In this document: positions 10,882 to 23,330 of the stretch, in pieces | How positions within the stretch are numbered: the stretch's first letter is position 1 | Layout: the number at the start of each line of letters is the position of its first letter | NCBI RefSeq assembly: GCF_037975245.1 | Contig: NC_092567.1 | Location: 9,430,714 to 9,494,713, forward strand | Direction: 5' to 3' | Source: Apostichopus japonicus | Lineage: Eukaryota; Echinodermata; Holothuroidea; Aspidochirotida; Stichopodidae | Length of the DNA stretch: 64,000 nucleotides | Made by a program: the position numbers and the translations under genes | Notes under the pieces: generated by a model | Databases searched by the model: none | The model's input: only the letters and a program-made list of their open reading frames with translations | Told to the model about the DNA's origin: nothing

Positions 10882-13800
10882 TTGGGGGGCAGTCTGCCCC
10901 CCTGCCCCCGCCTCGTACGCCTATGAAGTAGCATATCAATGAATAATGGGCCGGTCTACTGAAGGTGGAAAATGCCCATACTAGTTTTAAGACCCAGTCC
11001 GCCCCTGCTTACGGGTGTAGGGAGGTTGATGCAATATTCCTCAACCATCAATCTCTCTCCTATAATTATCTCAAAGCAAAAGTTATTTTTTTAGGGGGAT
11101 GGAGGTTGGGTGGGTGGGGCAGGAATGAAGGATGGTTTGAGGATACGAGGGTGAAGCAATATGGGCAATAACTAATACCATTTACTCCTAGGGCTGCTTT
11201 AACTACGGACAGTTTCAACCGGGTCGATATCTTAAGCAATGGACAATTCTGTCCCCTGACGTCACTGGGTATATTCATCTTGACTGTCCGTTAGGAAGAT
11301 TCATGATACTGTAAGATGATATAAAGGGATCGTCTTTAAGACCTTAAAAGATAACTTCAGGGAGAATTTGTTGTCTTGATAATAAAAGAAAAAGAGAGTA
11401 CTGATAGTGTTTCAATATATAGCTACTCCGGTTTTCATGATATTAAGCATTAAAATATGCTTAATCTCTGTATAGCTGTTTTAAGGCTAACATTGATGAT
11501 GACGTCACTTCCTCATTGTATATCTAAAGGTTGAGGTTAATCAACTCTTATATCAATTTTAATCATTCAGCCAAAACATCATGTTCTTATTACTATCATA
11601 TAACAACAGAGAGCATCGTTGTATGACATTGAGCACCATCTGTTCTTGACACATTTGTATATGCATTGTTAACATGTCATGTGAGGGCTATAAAATGTCT
11701 TATTTATCCTATTGAGTTTAGTGTTACATCTGATGGAACTGATCTGATAGTCCAATAGTTAGACTACTTAGTCCAGTCACTTTAACTAATGAATGTCAAC
11801 TGCTTAAAGGGTTGAAGTTGAAAAGAAGACATATACATGAGGAACAAAATGAATTCAATAAGGAAGATAGGTCTAAAAATAATAATGATAAGAAGAAAAA
11901 ATAAATAAAACGAAAGCAAAAATTAAAAGAAAAGGAAAGATCTTCATTCCAGCCTGACTAAACTTAAATAAAAGATAATAATGTGTGTATTATGGTTCCA
12001 GTTCATATCAAATGTTACAAACACCAACCCGTTTATCACATAAATACGTGTGCAGCGGATTATGAAAATTTATTCAGGTGGGAGTTTCTCTTACCGTTTC
12101 AATAGTGTATTTTTCTTGTTTGTCGAGAATTCATAAGCAACTTCATATCACTAAATTCTTCTTTCAAACCATTTTACCGATTTGTTTTTATGAAATTAAA
12201 GGGGGGGGGGGATTTTGACAACCTCGAATAATTTTTAAAATAAGATAAAGATGCACTTGCTGTTATCATCATGAAAATATTGGGATTATCAACTGCATTG
12301 ATTGCCTTCTTGTTGTGACCATGATTGGTCCATTGTGTCAGCAGCCAGTGTCTTTATCGTCTGTACTATATCAAACTGATTCGAAAATCATCTGCAGAGG
12401 TTTTCGAGATTTGCGGAATAGTGTCGGAGCCTCTACAATTCCTTTTGTACGAAATACTCGCCTAAACATTAATATAATCATGCTTTTCGGGATTTTTTGG
12501 GGGGGCGAAAATTGACAGCATTTACAACCTGATCTTTAATCTGTAACTTCAGCTAGAATGTCTGTCCTACAGATACAATGAAAATTATATCGAATTATAT
12601 CTCGGCGGTTATTTAATTTTTTTGTTAAGTTTAGAGACATGAGGTGGATGGTAACGTTACAGCCAGACATTGCCTACGTGCTATTTGCTCAAATCGTCGG
12701 AGATAAAATGAATGGCATCTATCATCGATGAGGCATGTGTGTGTAAGGTTCATATAAACTCACTGCAAGTTATCAATAATAAAGATATAGAGCGATTGTT
12801 GGCCATCTGTATTGAGCTAATGTACTAAACACAGTCGTTAGAGGTCGAAACTAATGAGGAGAATGAACCAAAATGTGACGTAAGAATTATTCAGATAACA
12901 TAAGCGTGTGGATCGTGAACCACGAAGGTTCAACACTAACACATAAAGTCCATCACAAAAGCTAAAAGCGTTCGAAGCATTTCCGTTTTATAGTGATAAA
13001 TTTGCAGCACACGTTTCTGCACGAGTTTGACCAATTTTATATATAGCCTACTAAAATCGCGAGCCGGTTATTCGATATGAACGACGGAGAAGAGGGAGTT
13101 GAGGTGTGGATTTATCTGTCATTTTTATTTTGCCGTGTCTAAACATGTACAATAATAACCCAGCCTCCTGTAATCATTGAAATTCGAGTCAATGTTACAA
13201 GTTTCACTGCATAGCACATTGGTATACCGACGTAAAAGCATGCAGTACCTGGTTTCATTTCTACGAGGAAATTGACAGCTAGCTATCCGTCAAATTATCA
13301 TTCTGTGTTTTGTCATTTTGGATTTTTCCTTAAAAATTTCGAAAGGTTGAAAGTTTGAGGGAAACACCGAAATCATTCAACAGTTTATTTGGACCTTTCG
13401 TTATGTCCTCATACACTCTCCTTCTTTATATAATACCTGCACCTAATTATGTAATTATCCCCAATTTTCAAGAAAAGTTGATATTTTGAGATTAAAATAG
13501 TCTGTTGACCATTGTGAGATAAAACGTTACAATTTCAAGGAATAAATCGAAATATTTGGAAGATATCAGGATTTAAATTTGTGTCATGAGTGTGTCATTT
13601 TGTCAGGTCATGATGACAAAGTGTTGCCAGGAGGTGGAAAATGGCTCTTCCCTTAGCTATTCTTTTCTCTCTATTCATTTTTCCTTCTTTCATTTCAAGC
13701 TGAATTTACACACTTGACACAAAGCTTAACTTATCAGGTATATGCTCAGAAATTCAACATGTTCGATCCACCATTGTTTTGTGAAGCCCAACTTTATAAC

Positions 13801-16444
13801 GGAAAATATGTCCTGCAATAGATAATAAGTATATAAATATCAAAGCAAATGAGAATCGGTCTGTAATATTTTTATTTGTTCAAGCCATCACCTTTGTCTG
13901 TCAAAGAACTTTTAAGTTGCTATTTCCCTGTAGGGTGGAATAAACATGTTCTTACCTTTTTCTTGGGGGGGGGGGGGGGGTTATGTCGTTCATCTCTATC
14001 ACATAGACACCTGATGATGGTTGGGTGTGCTTCTGCTACCTTAACTAAGACTCTTCTAAGAAGGGTATGTAAATATATTATTAGAAAATTATTTTGTATA
14101 CAAACATTAACAAATGCCACAAGTAGCGGCGAATTAGGTATAGGAGGCTGAAATTTTATGACAATAGCCAGATGCGATTGAAGGATCTTGTGAAGACGGG
14201 GCATTCCCGCCCTCCCTCCTTGCGCACGCCATTGGATTTTAGTGCTGTTACCAGATAATGGTACCGGTTTGGAACCACATCGTGACCGGGTTTGCGTTAC
14301 TTTGACCTAACAGCGTAATGCAAAAACATAAATGTATCTATCCACTTGTATAAATAACGAATTGTAAACGAATTTAATTTTCAGTCTTCTATTTGCTCAT
14401 TTGGAACCCATGAAAGGGGTTTTCTTACATAATCGTCCCTTGTCCTACCGAGGGGATACCATTACACGGTGCTTTTCATGGACCTTAAGTGTCCTTGAAG
14501 AGTTCGAGTTTGATTTCCCAGATTGCGAGAAACTATATATGCAACCAAAGTTGATTTTGCAGCAAATGATAATAATGAAAGCAAATGAGCCTCACGGACG
14601 TACCTCAAGTAAGAGTAAATTAATGTCCATATGGTTAATGTCTTTTTGTCGCTATATAGTCATCACTAATTGAATGCTTGACACGTGTTACCGGAAGCCG
14701 ATTAAAGCGCTAAATGTTCACTGTGATTCTCGACTGCTCATATAGTGCGAACATCTTGTCGTACAGGTTGGCGAAGTATATGAAAGCAAATGGACCACTT
14801 GAATGGCATTAATCTCTATTGTTATTAATTTGTTTCAAATAAGGCAGATGTGGTTCGCCATTGAGTATCGATAAAGTCCATTAGTGAGTTACGTGTTCGA
14901 CATAACGGGGAATACTTGGTATTCCAGAAATGGCAGTTATCTTCATCTGTTCATTGTTTATCAGAATGCAGTTAATTGACTTATGAAACAAATAGAATAA
15001 AGAACAAGGAATCGGTAAACATTCTTCCGAGATCAAACTAGTTTTATCCTGAATCGTATACAACTAACAGATGAACCGAAGAGTTGAAGACATTCCCGAA
15101 GATGATGTGAAGTATATCTTTTCCCTTTCGAGGGGAATGGTGATACACACCTGACGATGATCACACAGTCACAGTCTCAAGGAGACTGGGGTTGAGAGCG
15201 GATCAGTCGTTCGGTAGTTTGGTTTTCGTGCCCAGGTTCTTTCCTGGGTGACTTTTTTTTAAGTATCCCCGGTATTCAATCATGGGAGAATGATCGACAG
15301 ATAGATTTTGCTGACACTTTATAACTCAATGAAATAATGAATAAGGCAGAAGTTTAGTTTTGATATGTTATAATACAAAAAAACAAACAGACAACTTTGA
15401 GTCCAATAATGTTTCTGTAGCTATTCCAGTATTTTTCAAGATATGTTTCGATAAAAGATACTTATTTCTGGAATATTCGTTTAGGCTAACTTGATGGTGA
15501 CGTCGGCTCCTCATGGTAGTTCTTATAGTTAATGTAAATCCGTTGGTTTTGAGGTCAACCAGAATATGTTCGTTAAACTTCATATAAGCAACAGAGCACC
15601 CTTGGATGGAATTCAACACCATTTGTCCTGAATAAATTTGTAATAATTATAAACATGACATTTGAGACCATATAATCTTAGTTTTTTCCATTGAGTTTTG
15701 TACTAGTGCAACTGATCGAGGAACTAGTTAACTAAAAGGTCTAGTCACTTTAACTAGTGAACCTCAACTGTTTAAAGGGTCATTCCAAAAACAATAACAA
15801 AAAACAACAAATAAGTAATTGTGTTATATGAATACAACCCTAGCTAGACTGGGAGCAGTGGTTTCTAACGGTCCACGGCATATCAAAGTTTAATTTGTTC
15901 CTGAAGTTATCAAAATACAATACGGGGTATTTTTTTGGTGAATCTCAAACAAAGTTCTTAAGAATCACTGTTTCCGAAACTACCTACTATCCGGTATGAG
16001 AATTTGCTACAACACTGTGGCTTAGAACGGGACCATATTGACACTCTCGTTTTCTTGCAAAAGTGATATAGGCCTAGATTAAATGCTATGTATATGAAAA
16101 TTAAATCTCATGGTCTTGCTGGCTTGTATGTCATTGACATTGCAACGAATATAGCTTGTTTTAGTTTAGGTTGTGTAAATCTTTGCCAACACATTTATGT
16201 CATCAATGAGTTTAAATAAGTTCCTGCAAGCTCTTTGTGAACCGAATGACTGTTTGAATGTTTTGCTTGGCTTACCACAAATAACCCATAACAATAAAAT
16301 TCATTCCACCTTCAGAGTGACTAGGAAAAAAACGGCTTTTAAGGAATTCGATGGCGCTAGTTTGAAACAGGGTGTTATTTAATATGAAATAATTATATGG
16401 CTCTTAAAGGCATCCGTAGATTCACTTTTAGGAGAATAGCGCCT

Positions 16445-16760
16445 CATCAGGCCACGTATTCAGTGGACGGTGGCTGCAAGCATGCCGGTCGCAGTGAGTG
16501 TAACCCCTCTGGCCAAAGGCAAGGATTCACGCACGCCACCTAGTACGCTTCTGGTCGATTTGACCGACCCTCTGCGCATCCTCCCGGGTTCTTTTGCGAC
16601 AACAAGGGAGACATGGTGCGGGATCCTAGGCCACAAAAAAGCACCATGCCACAGCCAGAGGTATTATCGCCAGAGGCCTGTCTTGAACCCTAGCCACGAT
16701 TTACACGACCGACGAGGAATGAGTCTTTCGTCACCCTCTTAACAGCATCGGCCATCACAT
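16445..16760 (-). mobile_element. GC-rich SINE-like unit with tRNA-like head
   Basis: A GC-rich island of about 300 bp in AT-rich surroundings. Read on the minus strand it opens with GATGGCCGATGCTGTTAAGA, which is similar to the A-box end of a class II tRNA. It has GGGTTCAAGAC (B-box-like) about 65 bases later, then an unrelated body. No clear target duplication was found. It could instead be an unrelated spacer. Confidence 0.4.
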
Positions 16761-16849
16761 CAGCTAGTAAATTATATGGTTGAATTAATATATCAAGACT
16801 TCAGCGTCGATTGATGAAAGAGAAAAAGAAATTTTTAAACGTGTATAAT

Positions 16850-16914
16850 CATTGATGGAGTCGAACTCAGTTCATCAGGTTACCAGTCCACTGCTCTACC
16901 CTCTGAACCATTTG
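16850..16914 (-). mobile_element. tRNA-derived sequence (SINE head or tRNA pseudogene)
   Basis: The minus strand reads ATGGTTCAGAGGGTAGAGC (A box), CTGGTAACC in the anticodon position, then GAGTTCGACTCC (B box) at normal tRNA spacing. The anticodon and acceptor stems do not pair well, so a functional tRNA is unlikely. Confidence 0.55.
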
Positions 16915-19543
16915 AAGAGTTAACTTTCTACGAGCTTAAATTGGTATTATTGGTTGGATACAATATATTGCTAACAGTGAACGAAACTGCCATTAACGAA
17001 ATCCCTATTCATCCTGTTTTACTCTCATTAGAACAACGGATCTGAATATCTTTATTAACAAGAAGCTCACGCTTGTCTTTGTTTACATTGCAGCAAGCAG
17101 TAAGAATGTCGTTTCCTTCCAAGACGTAAATGCACAATAGGCTTATGCCCCGATACTATCGATGACTTCGAAGCAAGCAGTAAAAGAAAACGGATTCCGT
17201 GAAATCTTCTTATTCACAATTAAAAGGATGCTTAAGATTATGCTCGCAAGAGAGAGGTATTGCTGTAAGTTGTGTTCTTTTACAACTATATTCTATGCAG
17301 ACAATCATGAACTGTAGTAAGCCTGAAATTTCAACAAACAATACCTATTCACATTTCAGTACCGTTTTGAATAAGGAAGGGACAATGTTTATTAAGTCAA
17401 ACACGTTAACTACATGTGACTAACCTTATTTAGGGATCTGAATGGCTAAAAATAGCACGGTTATTAGAAATCCGAAAATGGATTCATAGGATTTTGAGTT
17501 TATACAAGTAGTTTTGGGAAACACGAGGATCGGGAATTCGTCAACTACAACTTCTTTGTTTAGTCCGCAGTGACTTGAAGTGCTTATTGATCCTCTGAAA
17601 CTGCGGCATTTGTGTGTATAGCCCCCCCCCCCCCACCCCAAATAACTGTGTTCCACAGATATACAGATAGGTGTATTTAGCTTAATACAAAATATTAGAA
17701 TCATCTTTATAAATATCAAATTTTGATCGATTAGCAGCCAATTTGATCACGTCGTTTACAATTATTGTATTTTGCAAGACTGAATGGTAACGAGGAAGGG
17801 ACGGTGAGGAGAACGGGCTTTGCATGGTTCTTTAGCTTTTATATGTGCAATACAAGTCAACATATATATGACATGGTCAACTACATTAACAACTATAATC
17901 ACTCATATAAAACACAAGCTATAGGAGGCAATAGCATCCCTTTCATGGTCATAGCTATACCCTCCCTTCACCGCCGCCCCTCCTTCCTACACCATTTGCC
18001 GGTACGTTACTGAACCATGAACATTGTATATTAGATATCTATGACAATGCAATATTCAATTGCATAAGTTTCCGATGAACAGAATAAAGATAAAGTTTCC
18101 TCCTTCTTCTGCTGATTTGGTATTTGAATTGCCTCTCATATAGAGTATGGGTTTGAAAATTAATCCAAAACGCATCCAGAACTCTGCTTTACTTTCACTT
18201 CATCACCTGACCAAATTTATTCATGTAACTTATTGAATATTGAATAAACATCATGTTACAAAGTATTCTTTGAGCTGTTGTAAGTTTGAATCAAAAGGAA
18301 GGAATAAACCAATGAGAACATGTGAACTATAGATATTCTTTGCATTTCCTTTCAAGTCATTGAAGGATTAGAGATTACGTTGATCCAAGAATTATTCTCC
18401 ATGAAATTGGAGGAATGCTAAAAGGGAAAGCATTCTTGTAAGAAATTCCAAATGAAAATAAACACTCTATGCAATCATAAAAGAGCTTTACATGCTGCTT
18501 GATTCTTCCTATGGATTTAAAATTAACGAAATTAGATCGAAAGAAAGTGAATAATACAACCGTGGCCCACCTCTTTTCAATCGCATGAACTATACGATTG
18601 ACAGAGGCTCACTAGTAAGGGATTCTCCCTAGCAGGGATTCTCCCATTGTGCGAATGAGTGAGGGGTATACTAATGTACGTAACCATGGTATTAGGAACT
18701 GGTATACCATTGGGTAACAAGCAAATGTGTCACGCTAACTCCAATGCATGATAAGCAATTATTGGCTTGTTATCAACTTGAATCGTTCTATTGTTCCAAA
18801 TTAGTTGACAAAGAAATAGAGAATTCTTGTAGCTAAGATTACAATTGAAATTTAACAGATAGTAGTAAACTTTGCATATGCAAGATATGATTCCGCCAGA
18901 AAGAACTCAAATCACCGAAATATTTATCCTAACACACCGACACACATCCAGACAACACACGCTGCACACAAATTATTTGTGTATAACGTATTTAATTGTT
19001 TTTTTGTTGTTTACTGTTTGAATGGGTAAATCTTTGATAATATTACCGTCTCGTTTCAATCTGCCCGACGTTTCACTGAGTGACGTCACGCATTTAATTG
19101 TTATCAGATACCTTTATTTTTTTGAGTAACCTTCCAATGTGTTTCTGTCAGGATGTTTAGAATTCAACGCCAAAAAAATGCAATTTTCACATTACCACGT
19201 GTGATTGAACAATCTGATAGAAATTTTACCAGAAACTTTCACTTTCTGTCAAAGCCGACATAATTGTAAATAAACAAACTTTTAAAACCAGAAATTCAGT
19301 TTTCATATCTGGGCTTAATTTGACATAATTTCGTTACGTAACTAACCAGGCTGTACATTTCGAAGCGGTTACAGATAGATCATCTATAAAGGAGGTCGAG
19401 TCGTCTTCAAGTTATTTGATAAAAAACATCTCAATAATATACCAAACGTTTTTGAATAACAGTTGGGAGAGGTGAGGTTGCCAGAAGCCCCCCCCCCCAT
19501 ACACACCCTCCCCGACCCGTCTCCTCTCTCTGTACAACTGTAC

Positions 19544-20091
19544 GGTGGGCCGGTGGGCTGGGGAGCCTGGTAAAAATTACAGCCAATTTTCACAGTAGTT
19601 AATAGAATACAGACGGGCTGTGTAGAAATGTATTTTTAACTGTGGGAATCAGCTCATGAAATCACCAATTTAGTTAGTCTGTTAGTTCGTAACAAAAGAA
19701 CGTGCAACTAGCAACCCGTTCCGTGCTAATGGACTTAATTTAGGCATTTTTCAATTTTTTCAAGCATGTTGTCACAAAATGCTTGAAAAAACTAAATAAA
19801 ATCCAGTCTAAACCATATATTTTTGTCTATTATATTTTTGTTTACGTTTTTCTTTTTCCTCAGTTTAATCAAGTGTTGCTTCTTGAAAATGATTTTTGGG
19901 ACATTTTTAAAGGATTATTGTAACCTACAAAATTGAGAAATATAGCACCATTTTGCATCTTAACTTCAAAAAACTTTTAATGGGACCCTTCCCACAGGAC
20001 GGCGATCACTATGTACGTAGCATATCAATGAATAATGGGCCGGTCTAGGTGGAAAATGCCCAGGCCAGTTTTAAAACCCAGTCCGCCTGTG
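19544..20091. mobile_element. hAT-like element B, copy 2 (uninterrupted)
   Basis: This is the same sequence as copy 1 at 8815-9310 plus 10926-11007, in the same orientation, without element C. It reads ATGTACGTAGCATATC across the site where copy 1 has the insertion. The left end is truncated (about 40 bp missing). The right end CCAGTCCGCCTGTG is followed by AATACATC (20092-20099), identical to the 8 bases left of copy 1. Confidence 0.85.
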
Positions 20092-20146
20092 AATACATCT
20101 CACTAACGAATTCCTTCAATTAATAATCATTGTTATAAAAAAAAAA

Positions 20147-20594
20147 GTTAGGTAGTGCGATACCTATCATGAAATAGAGCAATGTCTCTTCTATCACTTT
20201 ATTGATGTTTGATATCGGTTACATTACTTCTAGCTTCGCCAAAGTTTCGATTGCAAACAAATAATTATATTTATGATTGTAATAAATTCCACTACAGCGT
20301 GTACAAACTACCGTTACAACTCAATGAATAACGAAATGTTTAAATATAATTATCTTTATTTATAGAAATAGTTAGGTAGTGCGATGCACATCACGTAATA
20401 GGGCAAAATCTTTTCTATATCACTCTATTAATGTTTGATAGAGGTGACATATCTTCGCCAAAATTTCGATTGACAAAGTTTATTTTATTTTTGTTTGTGT
20501 TAAATTCCAGTACAGCGTGTATATATAATTATCGTTACAAATCATTCACTAATGAAAAGTTTATATTTAGTTATCTTTAGTTATAGAAATAACC
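20147..20594. repeat. ~224-bp tandem duplication
   Basis: Two diverged tandem copies start with GTTAGGTAGTGCGAT at 20147 and 20371. They share TCACT.TATT.ATGTTTGATA and CGCCAAA.TTTCGATTG segments. No coding content. Confidence 0.8.
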
Positions 20595-20785
20595 TTTCTA
20601 CGACACAGACTCTTGGTCTCTTGCTCGGAGCGGAAAAGCTATCGATTCTCTCATCAATATGGTTGACGCTAAAGAATGATTTTTGCGAAGTTCAAACTTT
20701 CATGACACTGTCTTCTTGGCCAGCACCCTAGCATTACAGACAGAATTTAACTCTGTGATATCTGATTCCACATACACTTTACAGG

Positions 20786-20953
20786 AACGTCAAACCGGCA
20801 ACCACCGGTGGTATGGTTGCGTTCTCCGCAATTGTAGCATCCGCTTTGGAAATATTTACCGTTTTGCCCGCTTATTTTGCTATGAGGACCGCTGAGTCTG
20901 GAGAACTGTGGTTGGTATCGTGCTCTGAAAGGTTTGTACTGGTAGATTAGTCA
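20786..20953 (+). CDS. Candidate exon of an unidentified membrane protein
   Basis: After an acceptor-like ctttacag the plus strand is open for 55 codons to a TAG. It encodes a hydrophobic segment (GGMVAFSAIVASALEIFTVL, then PAYFAMR). A possible donor TTG|GTATCG lies near 20916. The peptide looks like one or two transmembrane helices of a transporter. I cannot name a family and see no neighbouring exon, so it may be a pseudo-exon or chance. Confidence 0.22.
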
Positions 20954-21399
20954 TCCTATCGGCTAAAAGTCTCTTATCACGCCAGTCGTAGCTTCTATAG
21001 GCTGTAAACTGTGTGATTAAGATGGGGGTTGCTTTATTAGGGGCCGTGCATCGATCGAAAAGCCTGGTCGGGCGCGGAGACAAAAAGGCCCAATAGCGGT
21101 GAACTTTTCGCGAAGTTTTGAGTTCCCCGTTTGTTCAGGTGAACACCATATAGGGTGTGAAAAGTGTAGAGTCAATGTCCCCATCACCATACAAAGAAGA
21201 TCTGAGATAATCAAGAAAACAACTCTTTCAGATGAGAATTGATATGATATAGACTGGGAGCCTGGTCGCTCCACAGGGTCAGGGGCCCGAAATGTAAAGC
21301 TTTGGGATATAGAATAAAGTCATTATGTCGTCTAAAGTCGAATTATGACGTCGAAGTAAGGTAACCAGATGTCTCCGATTTTCGGTAATTTTCTTAATA

Positions 21400-21558
21400 C
21401 TGTTTGCACTACTCTATGCAGACGATACTATTGTATTAGTTGAAAGTGAGATCGAACTTCAAAATGCACTTGATGGAGTCATAACGTATCGCGATACCTG
21501 GCAAATGAGTGGACACGCAGCTAAAGCTAAAGTAGTTATATTTTGAAGGGGAAAAGTA
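21400..21558 (+). pseudogene. Non-LTR retrotransposon reverse transcriptase relic
   Basis: The plus strand encodes FALLYADDTIVLVESEIELQ and, further on, AKVVIF-stop-RGK. The YADD catalytic box, followed by an acidic amphipathic helix and a VF.RGK motif about 40 residues later, is the palm signature of LINE-type reverse transcriptases. An in-frame TGA (21544-21546) and the absence of the rest of the enzyme mark it as dead. Confidence 0.8.
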
Positions 21559-21948
21559 CTTGGCTGTCATGTAATAGCTGTAATGTAATAGCACGTCTGG
21601 CCTGCTCCTTTTATCTCCAGGTCCCTCGGAGTGCGTGGACGGCTTCTTTGAACTACTTGTTTACTTCTCAGCTCTCCGGAAGGACTAGTGATTTCTCACG
21701 TTAATTTGTAATGTATTATATTGCTTTGGCTCTCTGTTACAAGGCTACATTTATGTCAAATAGGTCAACTTTACAATGACGCGTGAAGTAATCCACCTTA
21801 AGACACTTGTATCTTGGCGCATTCTAAGCAGCTCACGTTTTAGATAATAGCTCCCATTGGTTAGTTTTAGCAGTGAGGTCATCACTAGTGGCAACACGTT
21901 ACACACTAAACTCGTCACTTGCCCAGGCCGATAGAGCATATAGATAGG

Positions 21949-23330
21949 CAGTGGCGTCACCAGACTTTTCAGTCTGGGGGGCACCATCATTTGATGGGGG
22001 GTACTTAGGTGGATACGGATCGCCGTCCTGGGGGAGGGGTCTAAAGGGAGGGGGTGCCCCTTCCCCTTTGGAAAATTTTCGCATACGGAGGATGGGCTAG
22101 ATGCAAAATGGTGCCACATTTGATTCTAAATTCGATCTGAAGATATCTCCAGAAATTGCTATTTTTGAGATAATGATTTTAACAACGCGCAGAATTTTGC
22201 AGAGGATATGAACCACATGCTGTCGATATTATGCCTAACCCTATCAATAGAACCTACATTTGTTGAATTAATGTGTGCATGACCCCCGACTCCTTTCTTG
22301 TCCTTCTCGTTTTCTCCCATTATCTATTAAGATGTAACAGATTCCAGCATCGTTATTGGCTCCTATCAGGGATCTCACCATGCAATCCAAAGTTTGATCA
22401 CACATCGAGTATGGCTCAGTATGCAGGTGTGAACATTCGCCATTTGTTCCTACAAGCATAGTAACCTTAAATGACCTCTGCACCCCCTACACAACAGGGT
22501 TAATATATGGCAAGGTGACCATATTTGCTTGACTGGAATCTGGGACATTTATTGCGTGACTGATATGGGGGAAGGGTCTAAGGGGAGGGGTGCATAAGGT
22601 GCTTATATGTAAAATGGTTATACTTAGCACTTTTTAAATCAATTTTATTTAAAAAATGTAGCGTTTTCTTAGATGAAATTTACTTACTTTACGAAAGAGT
22701 GCTAGGCTAGATCGAGCTAGCATATTTTAACAGTGTTTCCACTTTTACACTGGCCCACCTGAAATACTGGTTAGTTCCGTTCTGCGACTGCACACGTGAC
22801 TAAATTTTGTTTTTACAATTATTGTACCAATAATGTGGGATATTTTCAAAATTCCTGAACATTTTGACGAATCGGGGACATTTTTGGGGACACTTGTTCA
22901 TCAGGGACAGCACACTGTAATCGCGGACTGTCCCCGAAAATCGGAGACGTCTGGTCACATTAATATATGGGTTCACAAATATAGGCAAGTATGGTGCCTG
23001 CGGAATTTGATTGGACTGCACCTAGTGATTTTCTGAATATTCGTCCTACTTCCTAGGAAATAAAAACACGGCTGCAGCACAGCCAGAACAGGGAAATTCA
23101 TTGTTTTGAACGATGAGCCATGTAGCTCGCGAAGCGGACGTGTATAGCCGCTGGTATGGCGTGAGCACTGACACATTCAATGTAAATATCGACACCTGTT
23201 GTGATGGCGCGGGTTACGACTTCGATACCCGATGGTCAAGGATAAACTTTTTCATTTTTTTCGCAGCTCATTTGAAGAAAATACGAATTACTGCGTGCTC
23301 CTCCCCCCCCCCCCCTTGGCGACGCCACTG
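21949..23330. mobile_element. hAT-like element E
   Basis: The left end is CAGTGGCGTCACCAGAC and the right end is CTTGGCGACGCCACTG, an inverted pair. Flanks are TAGATAGG and TATATAAG (6 of 8 alike), an eroded target duplication at best. It contains poly-C at about 23302-23315 and is interrupted by element F. It shares the GATCGCCGTCCTGGGG stretch (inverted) with element B. Confidence 0.6.
22511..22959. mobile_element. hAT-like element F (inserted in E)
   Basis: Inverted ends are CAAGGTGACCA on the left and CTGGTCACA on the right. They are bounded by the direct repeat TTAATATATGG (22500-22510 and 22960-22970). The subterminal stretch CCGAAAATCGGAGACGTCTG recurs inverted near 21366-21385 as a detached fragment. 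It is non-coding. Confidence 0.7.

Larger units (their letters stand above)
9311..10925. mobile_element. hAT-like element C (inserted in B)
   Basis: Termini are CATAGGCGTACG (9311) and CGTACGCCTATG (10925), flanked by the perfect 8-bp duplication AAGTAGCA (9303-9310 and 10926-10933). Removing the element restores sequence matching the uninterrupted copy 2 of element B near 20019. It contains element D, a TA microsatellite (about 10689-10728), a long palindrome (10728-10881) and G/C homopolymers. It is non-coding. Confidence 0.9.
8778..11007. mobile_element. hAT-like element B, copy 1 (outermost of a nest)
   Basis: The left end is CAGTGCCGGACTGG at 8778 and the right end is CCCAGTCCGCCCCTG at 11007. 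Its body (8815-9310 plus 10926-11007) matches copy 2 at 19544-20091 along its length, for example ACAGACGGGCTGT, TTATTGTAACCTACAAAATT and GGACGGCGATCACTATGTA. Copy 1 is interrupted by element C. The flank left of it (AATACATC) is not repeated at 11008 but is found right of copy 2. Confidence 0.75.
11008..19543. other. Gene-poor AT-rich block between the two B elements
   Basis: I recognise no gene here. Homopolymer G/C runs occur at about 12200, 13965 and 17622. Two stretches about 4 kb apart (around 11500-11830 and 15490-15790) look like diverged copies of each other. SINE-like units occur at 16445-16760 and 16850-16914. Short open frames in the block have no coding signature. Confidence 0.5.

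Noticed and set aside
13078-13104. Possible first coding exon (MNDGEEGVE with donor GAG|GTGTGG)
   Set aside because: Nine codons only; no family match, no partner exon.
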